DNA of 64,000 nucleotides from NCBI GenBank assembly GCA_964402995.1, contig CAYOEA010000002.1, positions 79,753-143,752 of the forward strand. Reading direction: 5' to 3'. The stretch comes from GCA-2686295 sp964402995 (GTDB taxonomy: Archaea > Nanobdellota > Nanobdellia > Woesearchaeales > GCA-2686295). The notes below the pieces were generated by a model that saw nothing but the letters and a program-made list of their open reading frames with translations, was not told the origin of the DNA and ran no database searches. The number at the start of each line of letters is the position of its first letter. Position 1 is the first letter of the stretch. A program made the position numbers and the translations under genes. Below, piece after piece: positions 16,581-25,551 of the stretch.

Positions 16581-16593
16581 TTGTCGTCGATAG
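16581..16593 (+). other. ORB-associated motif, copy 1 (TTGTCGTCGATAG)
   Basis: A CpG-containing 13-mer unlike its AT-rich surroundings, seven bases from ORB 1. The same core TTGTCGTCGAYA recurs beside or near ORBs at 29146-29159 and 55339-55352. Function unknown; possibly a second protein site in an ORB module. Confidence 0.5.
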
Positions 16594-16600
16594 ATAGGGT

Positions 16601-16624
16601 GTGACCCCTTGATTTCCACTGGAA
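16601..16624 (-). other. Origin recognition box (ORB 1)
   Basis: Minus strand reads TTCCAGTGGAAATCAAGGGG followed by TCAC. This matches the archaeal ORB: a TTCCANTGGAA dyad followed by a G-string, bound by Orc1/Cdc6. The G-string points away from the AT-rich core. Confidence 0.85.
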
Positions 16625-16749
16625 GATTATTTTAAGAGAAAATGGGTGTTTGTATTTTTATGTTTAATATAATTTTTAGTATAAAGTTTATGTTTTTAGT
16701 ATAAAGTTGATCATAAAATTTTGTTAATAAAATAAATCATATATCCCTC

Positions 16750-16765
16750 TCACCCCTTGATTTCC
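16750..16765 (-). other. Partial origin recognition box (mini-ORB 2)
   Basis: Minus strand reads GGAAATCAAGGGGTGA, the right half and G-string of the ORB, identical in the core to ORB 1. The left half of the dyad (AGTTAA instead of TTCCA) is not kept. Same orientation as ORB 1, about 140 bp away. Confidence 0.7.
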
Positions 16766-17236
16766 TTAACTGAGTAGAATTAATTATTTGAACTTTGTAT
16801 ATTTTTAAGTTTAGTTTTTTTATTTTAATTATTGTTCTATATTATTTTTTGTTCTTATCATTTGTTATTTATTAAAATTTAGAAAATATCTTTTCTCCTC
16901 TTAATTATTTTTTAATTTTGATTCTTTTCACTTTTTTCTCCTTTAACCTCATTTAACTTCATTTAATTTTATTTAACTTAAATTATACATTTCATTCAAG
17001 TTTTCTTCTTGTTCATGATTATTTTGTTTAATATTTTTATTTTCTTCTTATTTTATTTTTATTTATGTTTCTTCACCATTTTCTTCTTTCTAAAACAATT
17101 CTTTTCCTTTTTTCTTTCTCTTCTTATTTCTCTTTTTCACATTTTTATTTTATTAATATTTATTTTCTTCTTCTTTCTTATTATTTTATTTATCTTTATT
17201 TATCATTATTTATTCTCTTCTTCTTTTTTCTTTATT

Positions 17237-17303
17237 ATTATTATATAATATATATATATATATTATTTCTATATAGAAAATATATATATAATATATATAA
17301 TGA
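17237..17303. other. TA-repeat zone, candidate duplex unwinding element
   Basis: Almost pure A/T with TA dinucleotide runs around the perfect 14-bp palindrome TTTCTATATAGAAA. It lies between the inward ORB sets of the origin region, where archaeal unwinding elements are found. Inferred from composition and position. Confidence 0.6.
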
Positions 17304-17435
17304 AAAAAAGTTGAATAAAAATATATGTTGGAAAATATAGTTTGAAAACACATAATTAATTTGTCGAGAATAAAATGAAGAAAAAAGGAATAAAAAAATA
17401 AAAATAAACAAACAACTTGAATTTTATTGAACATA

Positions 17436-17458
17436 TCTCCAAGAGAAATGAGGGTGTG
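17436..17458 (+). other. Degenerate origin recognition box (ORB 3)
   Basis: Reads TCTCCAAGAGAAATGAGGGT followed by GTG, aligning to the ORB with a weakened dyad and one base fewer before the G-string. Its orientation is opposite to ORB 1 and 2, so the set flanks the AT-rich core symmetrically. It lies about 45 bp before the cdc6 TATA box and could also let Orc1 regulate its own gene. Confidence 0.55.
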
Positions 17459-17500
17459 TGTGTAGTATATGATTAATAATATATTTAGTGGTGACATAAG

Positions 17501-17510
17501 ATTTATAAAC
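17501..17510 (+). promoter_or_regulatory. TATA box of orc1/cdc6
   Basis: ATTTATAAAC about 26 bases upstream of the cdc6 ATG at 17532, implying a near-leaderless transcript for the cdc6-DP1-DP2 operon. Confidence 0.65.
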
Positions 17511-17531
17511 CTATGTTTCATTTGGAGATAA

Positions 17532-18764
17532 ATGTCAAAAAATAAATTAGGAAAATTCTTTGAAACATACCTTGAGAAAGATTCATTATTCTTAGATAAA
17601 GGCGCATTACAAGCTTCATACATGCCAGGAGAAATTCAACATAGAGATGATCAAATTGAACAAATTGCAGGAATTTTAGCTCCAGTATTGAAATTAGATG
17701 TACCTTCAAATTTATTTATTTATGGGAAGACAGGAACTGGTAAAACTTTAACAGTAAAATATATTTCAGATCAAATGTTAAGTTTAGCAAAAGAAAAAAA
17801 ATTACCTGTAGAAATATTATATTTAAATTGTAAATTAAAAAAAATTGCAGATACAGAATACAGGTTAATTGCAGAACTTGCAAGACATTTTGGAAAGGCA
17901 ATACCTGCAACAGGACTTCCAACAGATGAAGTATACAACATATTCTATAAAGCAGTAGATGAAAAAAAAAGAAATATTATTATTGTTTTAGATGAAATAG
18001 ATGAATTAATTCGAAAAACAGGAAATGATTTAATATATAATTTAACAAGAATAAATACTTCACTTGTAAATTCAAAAGTTTCTCTAATTGGAATAAGTAA
18101 TGTGTTGACATTTGTGAATGTATTAGATCCAAGAGTGAAATCTTCTTTAAGTGAAGAAGAAATAGTATTTCCACCATATAATGCAATACAAATTCAAAAT
18201 ATATTACGTTCAAGAGTTGAAAATGCGTTTGTAGAAAATGTAGTTGAATCAGGAGTTGTTGAAAAATGTGCTGCTTATGCTGCAAGAGATCATGGTGATG
18301 CACGAAGAGCGCTTGAACTAATGAGAGTTGCAGGAGAACTTGCTGAAAGAAAGAATCAAAAAACTGTGATGATAGAAAATATTGATGATGCAGAAGATAA
18401 AATCGAAAAAGACAGAGTATTAGAAATAATCAAAAGTCAACCTAAACAATTTCAAATAACATTATATGCTATTATGAAACATAAACCTAAAAATTCTAAA
18501 GATAAAATTTTCACAGGAGATATTTATGATAAGTATAAAGATATATGTTCAAGAGTTGGACTTAGACCTTTAACTCAAAGAAGAGTATCTGATATAATTG
18601 CAGAATTTGATATGCTTGGAATAATAAATTGTAGAGTATTATCAAAAGGAAGATATGGTAGAACAAGAGAAATAACACCATCAATACCTGAAAGTATGGA
18701 AATAAAAGCTTTAGAAATACTTGAAGAAGATTTGGAAATTAAAGGAAAAAATGAGTTATTCTGA
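17532..18764 (+). CDS. cdc6: Orc1/Cdc6 replication initiator
   Basis: 410 residues. An AAA+ ATPase that binds ORBs and loads MCM. Walker A GKTGTGKT (about residues 65-72), Walker B IIVLDEIDEL, sensor region (SLIGISNVLTFVNVLDPRVK) and the RDHGDARRALELMRVAGELA sensor 2 segment are intact. The C-terminal winged helix (about 310-400, with GLRPLTQRRVSDIIAEFDML) is the ORB-binding domain. It lies directly beside the ORB-flanked origin and overlaps DP1 by 14 bases. It is the only orc1/cdc6 in the window. Confidence 0.97.
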   Translation: MSKNKLGKFFETYLEKDSLFLDKGALQASYMPGEIQHRDDQIEQIAGILAPVLKLDVPSNLFIYGKTGTGKTLTVKYISDQMLSLAKEKKLPVEILYLNCKLKKIADTEYRLIAELARHFGKAIPATGLPTDEVYNIFYKAVDEKKRNIIIVLDEIDELIRKTGNDLIYNLTRINTSLVNSKVSLIGISNVLTFVNVLDPRVKSSLSEEEIVFPPYNAIQIQNILRSRVENAFVENVVESGVVEKCAAYAARDHGDARRALELMRVAGELAERKNQKTVMIENIDDAEDKIEKDRVLEIIKSQPKQFQITLYAIMKHKPKNSKDKIFTGDIYDKYKDICSRVGLRPLTQRRVSDIIAEFDMLGIINCRVLSKGRYGRTREITPSIPESMEIKALEILEEDLEIKGKNELF

Positions 18765-20334
18765 AAAAATAGCTGCATTACTTGAGCAAGGAATTTTACC
18801 TGATGAAAAATTGCTTAAGGAAGCAGAAGAAGAAATGAATAAAACCACTTCTAATGAAGTGCAAACTTCAAACAATAAGGTAGATTTATCTACAACCCAA
18901 AATGAATCTGAATCTAAAGAAACTGAAGCAAACAATAGTAAAAGTGTTGATACGACAGAATCAAATGATTCTGAAGCTCAGAAAGAAAATTTTTCTGAAG
19001 CGCCAGAACCTGAAGGTCATGTTTCAGGAAAAGTTAAAATAGTGTATAACTATGATAAAAAGCCAAAAAAAAGAACATATGCTGACTTTGTAAAATATTT
19101 TAATAATAGATTTAAATCGTTAGAAAAACTGATTAAATTAAGACCTGAATTACAAGGTTTAATGTCAATAAATAAATTAAAATTTAAATCAGATAATGAA
19201 CAAGTTTCAATAATTGGAATGATTAAATCAAAAGCTGAAACTAAGAATGGACACATAATATTAACTGTTGAAGATTTAACAGGAGAAGTAAATGTTTTGA
19301 TAAGTAAAAATAATGATGAATTATTACCTATTGGAAAAGATTTAGTGTTAGATGAAGTGGTTGGATTTGCTGGTTCTGCAGGAAATAATATAATTTTTGC
19401 AAGAGATTTAGTTTTTCCAGATGTTCCTTTAAGTAAAGAATTAAAAAAAGCTCCTGAAGAAGTTTATGCAGTGTTTATTAGTGATTTACATTTTGGTTCT
19501 AAAGAATTTTTACAAGGTGATTTTGAAAAATTTATTTCTTGGATGCAAGGATCATTAGGCTCTGAAGAACAAAAAAACATTATTAAAAAAACCAAATATT
19601 TATTTTTAGCAGGAGATTTAGTTGAAGGAGTTGGAGTTTATCCAGGTCAAGAAAATGATTTAATTTTAACTGATATAAAAGATCAATATAAAGAATTAGT
19701 TAAATATCTTAAAAAAATTCCTAATCATATAAAAATAATTATCAGTCCTGGAAATCATGATGCAGGAAGAATTGCAGAACCACAAGCAGCATTATGTAAT
19801 GATTTTACTGAGTCTTTATCTGAATTAGATAATGCGATTTTAGTAAGTAATCCAGCAACATTAAATATTGAAAGTTCTAAAATTTTTTCAGGTTTAGATG
19901 TGTTAGTATATCATGGTTATTCTTTAATTTATTATGCAGATAATGTTCCAACTTTAAGAAATGCGGGCGGTCAAAAAAGAGTTGATTTAATTATGAAATT
20001 TCTTTTACAAAAAAGACATTTAGCACCAACTCATGAAGCTATAATGTATGTTCCAGATGATGAAGAAGATCCTTTAGTAATAAATAAAATTCCTGATATT
20101 TTTGTAACAGGACATATACATAGAGCAATGGCTTCTCAATACAGAAATATTTCATTGTTAAACACTTCTTGTTGGGGTGACATAACTGAAGATCAAGAGA
20201 AACGTGGATTAGAACCTCAACCTGCAAGAGCTTTAGCTTTAAATTTACAAACAAGAAAAGTAAAAATAGTTAATTTTTATTCAAGAAACATTGAACGAAA
20301 AGATGATTTAGAAGAGGAAAAATTAGATGGTTAG
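18751..20334 (+). CDS. polB: DNA polymerase D small subunit (DP1), exonuclease
   Basis: 527 residues from MSYSEKIAAL, which has an A/G-rich stretch before it; a longer frame from 18721 lies wholly within cdc6. After a helical N-terminus and a Ser/Glu/Thr-rich linker (about 28-90), an OB domain (about 130-220, IIGMIKSKAETKNGHIILTV) precedes the Mre11-like phosphoesterase: ISDLHFGSKEF, LAGDLVEGVG, SPGNHDAGR, VYHGYS and VTGHIHRA, all metal ligands present. It is the proofreading 3'-5' exonuclease of the archaeal replicase. It overlaps DP2 by eight bases. Confidence 0.96.
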   Translation: MSYSEKIAALLEQGILPDEKLLKEAEEEMNKTTSNEVQTSNNKVDLSTTQNESESKETEANNSKSVDTTESNDSEAQKENFSEAPEPEGHVSGKVKIVYNYDKKPKKRTYADFVKYFNNRFKSLEKLIKLRPELQGLMSINKLKFKSDNEQVSIIGMIKSKAETKNGHIILTVEDLTGEVNVLISKNNDELLPIGKDLVLDEVVGFAGSAGNNIIFARDLVFPDVPLSKELKKAPEEVYAVFISDLHFGSKEFLQGDFEKFISWMQGSLGSEEQKNIIKKTKYLFLAGDLVEGVGVYPGQENDLILTDIKDQYKELVKYLKKIPNHIKIIISPGNHDAGRIAEPQAALCNDFTESLSELDNAILVSNPATLNIESSKIFSGLDVLVYHGYSLIYYADNVPTLRNAGGQKRVDLIMKFLLQKRHLAPTHEAIMYVPDDEEDPLVINKIPDIFVTGHIHRAMASQYRNISLLNTSCWGDITEDQEKRGLEPQPARALALNLQTRKVKIVNFYSRNIERKDDLEEEKLDG

Positions 20335-23300
20335 TTGTTCAAAAGACATGCAAAAATATTTTGACAGTCTAAAAAATGGTTGTATGAAAGAGTTTAAAGT
20401 AGCTACTGAAGCCAGGAAAAAAAATTATGATCCACAACCTTTTGTAGAAACAACTCTTGCTGCAACAATGGCTGAAAGAGTTATTGGTCTTATTAGTGTT
20501 GTAGCTCCTCAAATAAAAAATACTGGCGCAGAAGCTAGAATTGAAGAACTAGAAAATAAATATGGGGTTTTAGATATACGAGTTGCAATGTATATAGCTG
20601 AAGATGTAGCAAAACAAAAATTCTGTAAATTCAAAGATGAAAAAGAAGCAATAGAAGTTGGAATAAGAACAGGATTTACATATGTAACATTAGGTGTTGT
20701 AAGTAGTCCATTAGAAGGATTCACACATCTTGATTTTAAAGATAGAAATGATGGTCAAGGAAAATATATGTGTATTTATTATTCTGGTCCAATAAGAAAT
20801 GCTGGCGGAACAGCAGCTGCATGGTCTGTTGTAATTGCAGATTATTTAAGAGTTAAATTTGGCTATAAACCTTATGATCCAAATGAAAAGGAAATAAAAA
20901 GATGTCATGCAGAATTAGAAGATTATCATGAATGGATTACAAATTTACAATACTTTCCATCAAAAGAAGAATCAGAATTTATGATGAAAAATATTCCGAT
21001 AGAAATATCAGGCGATCCATCAGAAAAATATGAAGTTTCAAATGTTAATTATAAAGATCTACCAAGAGTAAATACTAATAAATTAAGAAGTGGTTTTTGT
21101 TTACTTCATTCTAGTTGTTTGCCATTAAAAGCTCCAAAAGTATGGGCTAAAGTTAGTAATTGGAAAGAAGAAATGGGAATGGAACACTGGGGTTTTTTAG
21201 AAGAGTTTGTTAAACTTCAGAAAAAGATGAAATCTAAAGGTAAAAAATCAAGTGATGATGGAAAAGTAGCACCTGATTTCACTTATATTAAAGATTTGGT
21301 GGCAGGAAGACCTGTATATGCTCATCCTATGGCTAAAGGTGGTTTTAGGCTACGTTATGGACGATCAAGAGTTTCAGGTTACTCAGGACAATCAGTACAT
21401 CCTGCAACAATGCAAATATTAAATGGATATTTGGCAACAGGAACACAATTAAAAGTTGAAAGACCTGGAAAAGCTGCAGCATATACAGTATGTAATGATT
21501 TAGATGGTCCTATTGTAAAATTAAAAAGTGGAGAAGTAATCTTTTTAGAAACAGAAGAACTAGCAATTAAACATAGAAAAGAAATTGAAACAATATTATT
21601 TTTAGGTGATTTCTTAATTTGTTATGGGGATTTTTTTGATAGAGCACACCCATTAGTTCCTGCAGGATATTGTCCTGAATGGTGGATACTCGAACTTGAA
21701 AAATCTATTGTTAATATGTTTGGAACATTTGATTATGAAAAAGTTTCAGAAATAATAAATATTTCAGAAGCAAATATGAAAAAATTATTTGATTATCCAA
21801 TGAGGGCAAAATTATCATTTAATGCATCAAAATCTTTATCTGAAACATTCAATATACCTTTACATCCAAGATATATATATTATTGGGATTGTACAGAAAA
21901 AGAAGATTTTAAACTATTTTTAGAATGGTTTAAATTAGCTGAAATTAAAGAAAATAAAATAGTAATTAAAAATTCTGAATCAAAGAAAGTTTTAGAAGAA
22001 ATAGGTATTCCACACACTTTAGTAAATAAAGAATTTGTTGTAATTGAAGGTGATGTTGCAAAAGCTGTAGAATACCAACTTTGTTTAGATGATAAATCTA
22101 AATTAGATATTGCTCTTGTAGAATTACAAAAAGAAGAATCAACAATTTTAGATTCTATAAATTTAATCAGTAAATTAAAACTTAGAGATAAAGGTGGAAC
22201 TTTTGTTGGAGCTAGAATGGGCAGACCTGAAAAAGCAAAGATGAGAGAAATGACTGGCGGTCCTCATGGATTATTTCCAACAGGATTAGAAGGCGGAAGA
22301 CTAAAATCATTTCAATCATGTTTAGATGCAGGAAAAGTAACTGCTGATTTTGGAATTTATTATTGTGAATCTTGCAAAGAAGAATCATTATTTCCAAATT
22401 GTGATTGTGGTAAAAAAGCTAAAAAAATGAATTTTAGTAAATCACAAGGATATACTGAAGAAGATTTACCTGATGCTACAAGTTTCAAAAATAAAACAAT
22501 AGAAATCAAACCATTATTTGATAAATGTCTTAAACATCTTAAAACAAATATTTATCCAGATTTAATCAAAGGACCAAAAGGAACATTTAATCCACAACAT
22601 GTTACAGAACATTTAATGAAAGCAATTCTTAGAGCAAAACATGGAATAAAAGTAAACAAAGATGGAACAACAAGATATGATGCATCAGAACTTCCAATAA
22701 CACATTTCAAACCAAGAGAATTATTTGTAAGTGTAGAAAAATTAAAAGAATTAGGTTATGAAAAAGATATTCATAATAAAGAATTAGTTAATGATAATCA
22801 AGTATTAGAAATAAAACCACAAGATGTAATTTTACCATGTTCTCATGTTTCACCAAATGAAAAAGCAGATGAAATATTATTTCGAACAACAAAGTTTATT
22901 GATGAAATGTTAACTAAAATGTATGGTTTAAAACCATTTTATAATCTTAAAACAAAAGCAGATTTAGTAGGACAATTCATAGTGGGTTTGGCACCACATA
23001 CTTCAGCAGGAATACTTGGTAGAATAATTGGATTTTCAAAAACACAAGCATTTTTTGCACATCCATTATATCATGCAGCAATGAGAAGGGATGTGGATGG
23101 GGATGAATCGTGCATGTTTTTATTAATGGATTGTTTCTTGAATTTCTCAAATAAATTTTTACCATCATCAAGAGGAAGTACTATGGATGCACCATTGGTA
23201 TTAACTTACATATTAAATCCTACAGAAGTGGATGATATGGCATTTAACGTGGATATTGTGTTCAAGTATCCTTTAGAATTATATGAAGGAGCTCAAAAAC

Positions 23301-23845
23301 ATATTATGCCATGGGATGTAAAAATTAAACAAGTAGGACAATTTTTGAATACTCCACTTCAATATGAAGGATATGGATATACACACGAAACAACAAATCT
23401 TAACAAAGGAGTATTATGTTCTGCGTATAAATTATTACCAAGTATGAGGGAAAAGTTAGAAGGACAAATGGATCTTGCTGTTAAGATAAGAGCAGTTGAT
23501 CAATCAGATGTTGCAAGACTTGTGATTGAAAAACATTTTATTAGAGATATCAAAGGAAATTTAAGAAAATTTTCCAGTCAAAAATTTAGATGTGTGGAAT
23601 GTAATGAGAAATTTAGAAGACCACCACTCATAGGAAAATGTACTGCTTGCGGAGGAAAAATAATATTTACGATTTCAGAAGGATCAGTTGTTAAATACTT
23701 AGAACCAAGTATTAGTCTTGCAGAAAAATATCAACCTGGAAAATATTTAATTCAAACATTAGAATTAACTAAACGAAGGATTGAAGATATGTTTGGAAGA
23801 GATGCAGAAAGACAAGAAGGTCTTGGTAAATGGTTTGATGGATAA
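20327..23845 (+). CDS. polC: DNA polymerase D large subunit (DP2), catalytic
   Basis: 1172 residues, standard length with no intein seen. The polymerase active site is DVDGDE with aspartates at about residues 922, 924 and 926. Zinc modules include CESC...CDCG (about 685-703) and CVEC...CTAC near 1085-1112. The N-terminal part has YSGPIRNAGGTAAAWSVVIA, a DP2 hallmark. The C-terminus ends QEGLGKWFDG, a PIP-box-like QxxLxxWF able to bind PCNA. Third gene of the cdc6-DP1-DP2 operon at the origin. Confidence 0.97.
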   Translation: MVSCSKDMQKYFDSLKNGCMKEFKVATEARKKNYDPQPFVETTLAATMAERVIGLISVVAPQIKNTGAEARIEELENKYGVLDIRVAMYIAEDVAKQKFCKFKDEKEAIEVGIRTGFTYVTLGVVSSPLEGFTHLDFKDRNDGQGKYMCIYYSGPIRNAGGTAAAWSVVIADYLRVKFGYKPYDPNEKEIKRCHAELEDYHEWITNLQYFPSKEESEFMMKNIPIEISGDPSEKYEVSNVNYKDLPRVNTNKLRSGFCLLHSSCLPLKAPKVWAKVSNWKEEMGMEHWGFLEEFVKLQKKMKSKGKKSSDDGKVAPDFTYIKDLVAGRPVYAHPMAKGGFRLRYGRSRVSGYSGQSVHPATMQILNGYLATGTQLKVERPGKAAAYTVCNDLDGPIVKLKSGEVIFLETEELAIKHRKEIETILFLGDFLICYGDFFDRAHPLVPAGYCPEWWILELEKSIVNMFGTFDYEKVSEIINISEANMKKLFDYPMRAKLSFNASKSLSETFNIPLHPRYIYYWDCTEKEDFKLFLEWFKLAEIKENKIVIKNSESKKVLEEIGIPHTLVNKEFVVIEGDVAKAVEYQLCLDDKSKLDIALVELQKEESTILDSINLISKLKLRDKGGTFVGARMGRPEKAKMREMTGGPHGLFPTGLEGGRLKSFQSCLDAGKVTADFGIYYCESCKEESLFPNCDCGKKAKKMNFSKSQGYTEEDLPDATSFKNKTIEIKPLFDKCLKHLKTNIYPDLIKGPKGTFNPQHVTEHLMKAILRAKHGIKVNKDGTTRYDASELPITHFKPRELFVSVEKLKELGYEKDIHNKELVNDNQVLEIKPQDVILPCSHVSPNEKADEILFRTTKFIDEMLTKMYGLKPFYNLKTKADLVGQFIVGLAPHTSAGILGRIIGFSKTQAFFAHPLYHAAMRRDVDGDESCMFLLMDCFLNFSNKFLPSSRGSTMDAPLVLTYILNPTEVDDMAFNVDIVFKYPLELYEGAQKHIMPWDVKIKQVGQFLNTPLQYEGYGYTHETTNLNKGVLCSAYKLLPSMREKLEGQMDLAVKIRAVDQSDVARLVIEKHFIRDIKGNLRKFSSQKFRCVECNEKFRRPPLIGKCTACGGKIIFTISEGSVVKYLEPSISLAEKYQPGKYLIQTLELTKRRIEDMFGRDAERQEGLGKWFDG

Positions 23846-23860
23846 TTTTTTTAATAAGAA

Positions 23861-24154
23861 TTAATTGTTTAATATAATTTGAGCAAAAGGAACATTTGCA
23901 ATTTTCATTGTTTCTTCAACATAACCAATTTTTTTAAGTAAAGTAACAATTTTTTCTCCTACAACATTTAAGTGACTTGCTTTTTTAATAAAATTTAATG
24001 TTGTTTCTTCATCCATTTCTTCACCTTTATAAAAATCAGAAGTTAAATCTAAAATTTTATTTCCTTCAACAATCTCTTTATTGATTATTTCTTTATCTAC
24101 AACAGAAATAATGTTTCCAGAGTTTTCAGAATCATGTATTTTAACGATAAACAT
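23861..24154 (-). CDS. DUF424 family protein
   Basis: 97 residues from MFIVKIHDSE, chosen because that is the family N-terminus and leaves two bases to the aIF2-beta stop; a longer frame begins inside aIF2-beta at 24202. Recognisable DUF424 blocks: FYKGEEMDEETTLNFIKKAS, HLNVVGEKIVTLL and a terminal ANVPFAQIIL (commonly gvPhaqii). Widely conserved in archaea and often beside aIF2-beta or related translation genes. Biochemical function not established. Confidence 0.88.
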   Translation of the reverse strand: MFIVKIHDSENSGNIISVVDKEIINKEIVEGNKILDLTSDFYKGEEMDEETTLNFIKKASHLNVVGEKIVTLLKKIGYVEETMKIANVPFAQIILNN

Positions 24155-24156
24155 TT

Positions 24157-24564
24157 TTAAAATTTTGAATAGAAACTTGCTTTTGCACCACATGCTTGAC
24201 ATTTAAGAATATAAGTTGTACCTTCTTTACTAAGTTTTGAATCAGGTTTACCACATTCTTTACAAATAACAAATGTTTCAGCATACTCGTTAATTTTTTC
24301 ATTAATTTTTGAAGCAGAAATTTTAGCACCAAAAATAATTGAATCTTTTCTTAATTCTCCAGGTGTTGCTAATTCCTTAAGAACAAATCTTAGAATATGT
24401 TGAGGTTTTCTACGAAGAGTTTTTGAAATTTCTCCAAAGTTATTAACAACAGTTTTGTTACCTTCAATATGTCCTTTAACTTTCGGGATGTTAAACCTTT
24501 CAGTTTCTATAGATACATCAGGCATCTGTTCTTTTCCTCTTTTAAGCATTTCCTCATAATTCAT
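24157..24564 (-). CDS. Translation initiation factor aIF2 subunit beta
   Basis: 135 residues. Part of the heterotrimeric factor that delivers initiator tRNA. The central domain has NFGEISKTLRRKPQHILRFV and LATPGELRKDSIIFGAKISA; the C-terminal zinc ribbon has CKECGKPD and CQACGAK. A TATA-like ATTTAAATA lies on the minus strand about 30 bases upstream. Transcribed with DUF424. Confidence 0.97.
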   Translation of the reverse strand: MNYEEMLKRGKEQMPDVSIETERFNIPKVKGHIEGNKTVVNNFGEISKTLRRKPQHILRFVLKELATPGELRKDSIIFGAKISASKINEKINEYAETFVICKECGKPDSKLSKEGTTYILKCQACGAKASFYSKF

Positions 24565-24681
24565 AATATTTAGGAAAGGATGTCGTTATTTAAATCTTTT
24601 CTAAGAAATTATTTTAAAATAGGTAAAATAACTATTTTCTTTCAGAAAAGTTTTTAAAATGTGCAAGTCAAAAATAAGTAA

Positions 24682-25533
24682 ATGGTAGTAGAAGCAATAC
24701 TTAATCCTTTCAAAGCGGAAAAAACTCCTTGGAAAATGATTTTATTAGGTTTCTTTTACTGTTCTATATCTATATTAATTGCATTAACAATTTTTAGAAG
24801 TCAATCCAGTATGATAATGGTTTTTCTTACAGTCATGGCATGTTTTCCATTAGTATATAATACTATAAAGATGGAAGAAAAAAAAGATTTAGGAGATTTA
24901 AAGGAAAAAACTCTTTTAAAAGAACATTCAAAAGCGTTAATGGTATTCATGGCTTTATTTTTAGGTGTTGCACTTGCTTGTACTTTATGGTATGTTGTTT
25001 TACCAACAGACACAGTTTCAATATTATTTCAAACACAATCAGATACAATATCAAGCATTAATTCAAAAGTAACAGGACATCAAATCGCGCTTGGAAGTCA
25101 TTTTTTATCTATATTCTTAAACAATATTTACGTGTTAATTTTATGTATAGTTTTATCATTTGTATATGGTTCAGGTGCAATATTTATTCTTACATGGAAC
25201 GCTTCAGTGATAGGTGTTGCAATGGGTAATTTTATACGTTCAAATTTAGCATATTATTCTACATTGATAGGCTTTGAAAAAGTAGGACAATATTTTCAAG
25301 TTATATCGATAGGTTTACTCAAATATGTAATTCATGGTATACCAGAAATATTAGCTTATTTTGTTGCAGGCCTTGCAGGTGGAATAATTTCTGTTGCTGT
25401 AATTAGACATGATTTTGGAACAAGAAAATTTGATCATATAATTTTAGATGCAGCAGATTTATTATTATTAAGTCTATTCTTATTATTTATTGCAGGATTA
25501 TTAGAAGTGTTTGTAACGCCATTAATATTTTAA
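24682..25533 (+). CDS. SpoIIM-like (stage II sporulation protein M family) membrane protein
   Basis: 283 residues with about six membrane segments. The family pattern is seen in FLNNIYVLILCIVLSFVYGS, GAIFILTWNASVIGVAMGNF and HGIPEILAYFVAGLAGGIIS. Archaeal members are common and unrelated to sporulation; their role, perhaps in membrane or envelope remodelling, is unknown. It stands alone between aIF2-beta and the RPA-like gene. Confidence 0.85.
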   Translation: MVVEAILNPFKAEKTPWKMILLGFFYCSISILIALTIFRSQSSMIMVFLTVMACFPLVYNTIKMEEKKDLGDLKEKTLLKEHSKALMVFMALFLGVALACTLWYVVLPTDTVSILFQTQSDTISSINSKVTGHQIALGSHFLSIFLNNIYVLILCIVLSFVYGSGAIFILTWNASVIGVAMGNFIRSNLAYYSTLIGFEKVGQYFQVISIGLLKYVIHGIPEILAYFVAGLAGGIISVAVIRHDFGTRKFDHIILDAADLLLLSLFLLFIAGLLEVFVTPLIF

Positions 25534-25551
25534 TTTTTAGAAATAAGTTTC

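Larger units (their letters stand above)
16468..17531. other. Probable chromosomal replication origin region (oriC)
   Basis: A gene-free kilobase directly upstream of orc1/cdc6. From the left it holds a strong ORB (16601-16624), a 20-bp-spaced direct repeat TTTTTAGTATAAAGTT (16673 and 16693), a half ORB (16750-16765), then about 450 bases of strongly pyrimidine-biased plus strand (roughly 16800-17240), a TA-repeat zone (17237-17303), and a degenerate ORB in the opposite orientation (17436-17458). Orc1 sites flanking an unwinding region next to the initiator gene is the known plan of archaeal origins. The switch from mainly minus-strand genes on the left to mainly plus-strand genes on the right supports it. 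Frames within it are low-complexity artefacts. Confidence 0.82.

Noticed and set aside
17009..17340. Overlapping plus-strand frames rich in Phe, Leu and Ile
   Set aside because: They translate the pyrimidine-biased origin tract; no start signal or family pattern, pure low complexity.
17210..17623. 137-codon minus-strand frame across the origin and the cdc6 start
   Set aside because: Low-complexity sequence overlapping a well-supported gene on the other strand.
18721..18750. Longer N-terminus of DP1 beginning within cdc6
   Set aside because: The ATG at 18751 has an A/G-rich leader and gives the usual overlap; the extra residues are the shifted cdc6 sequence.
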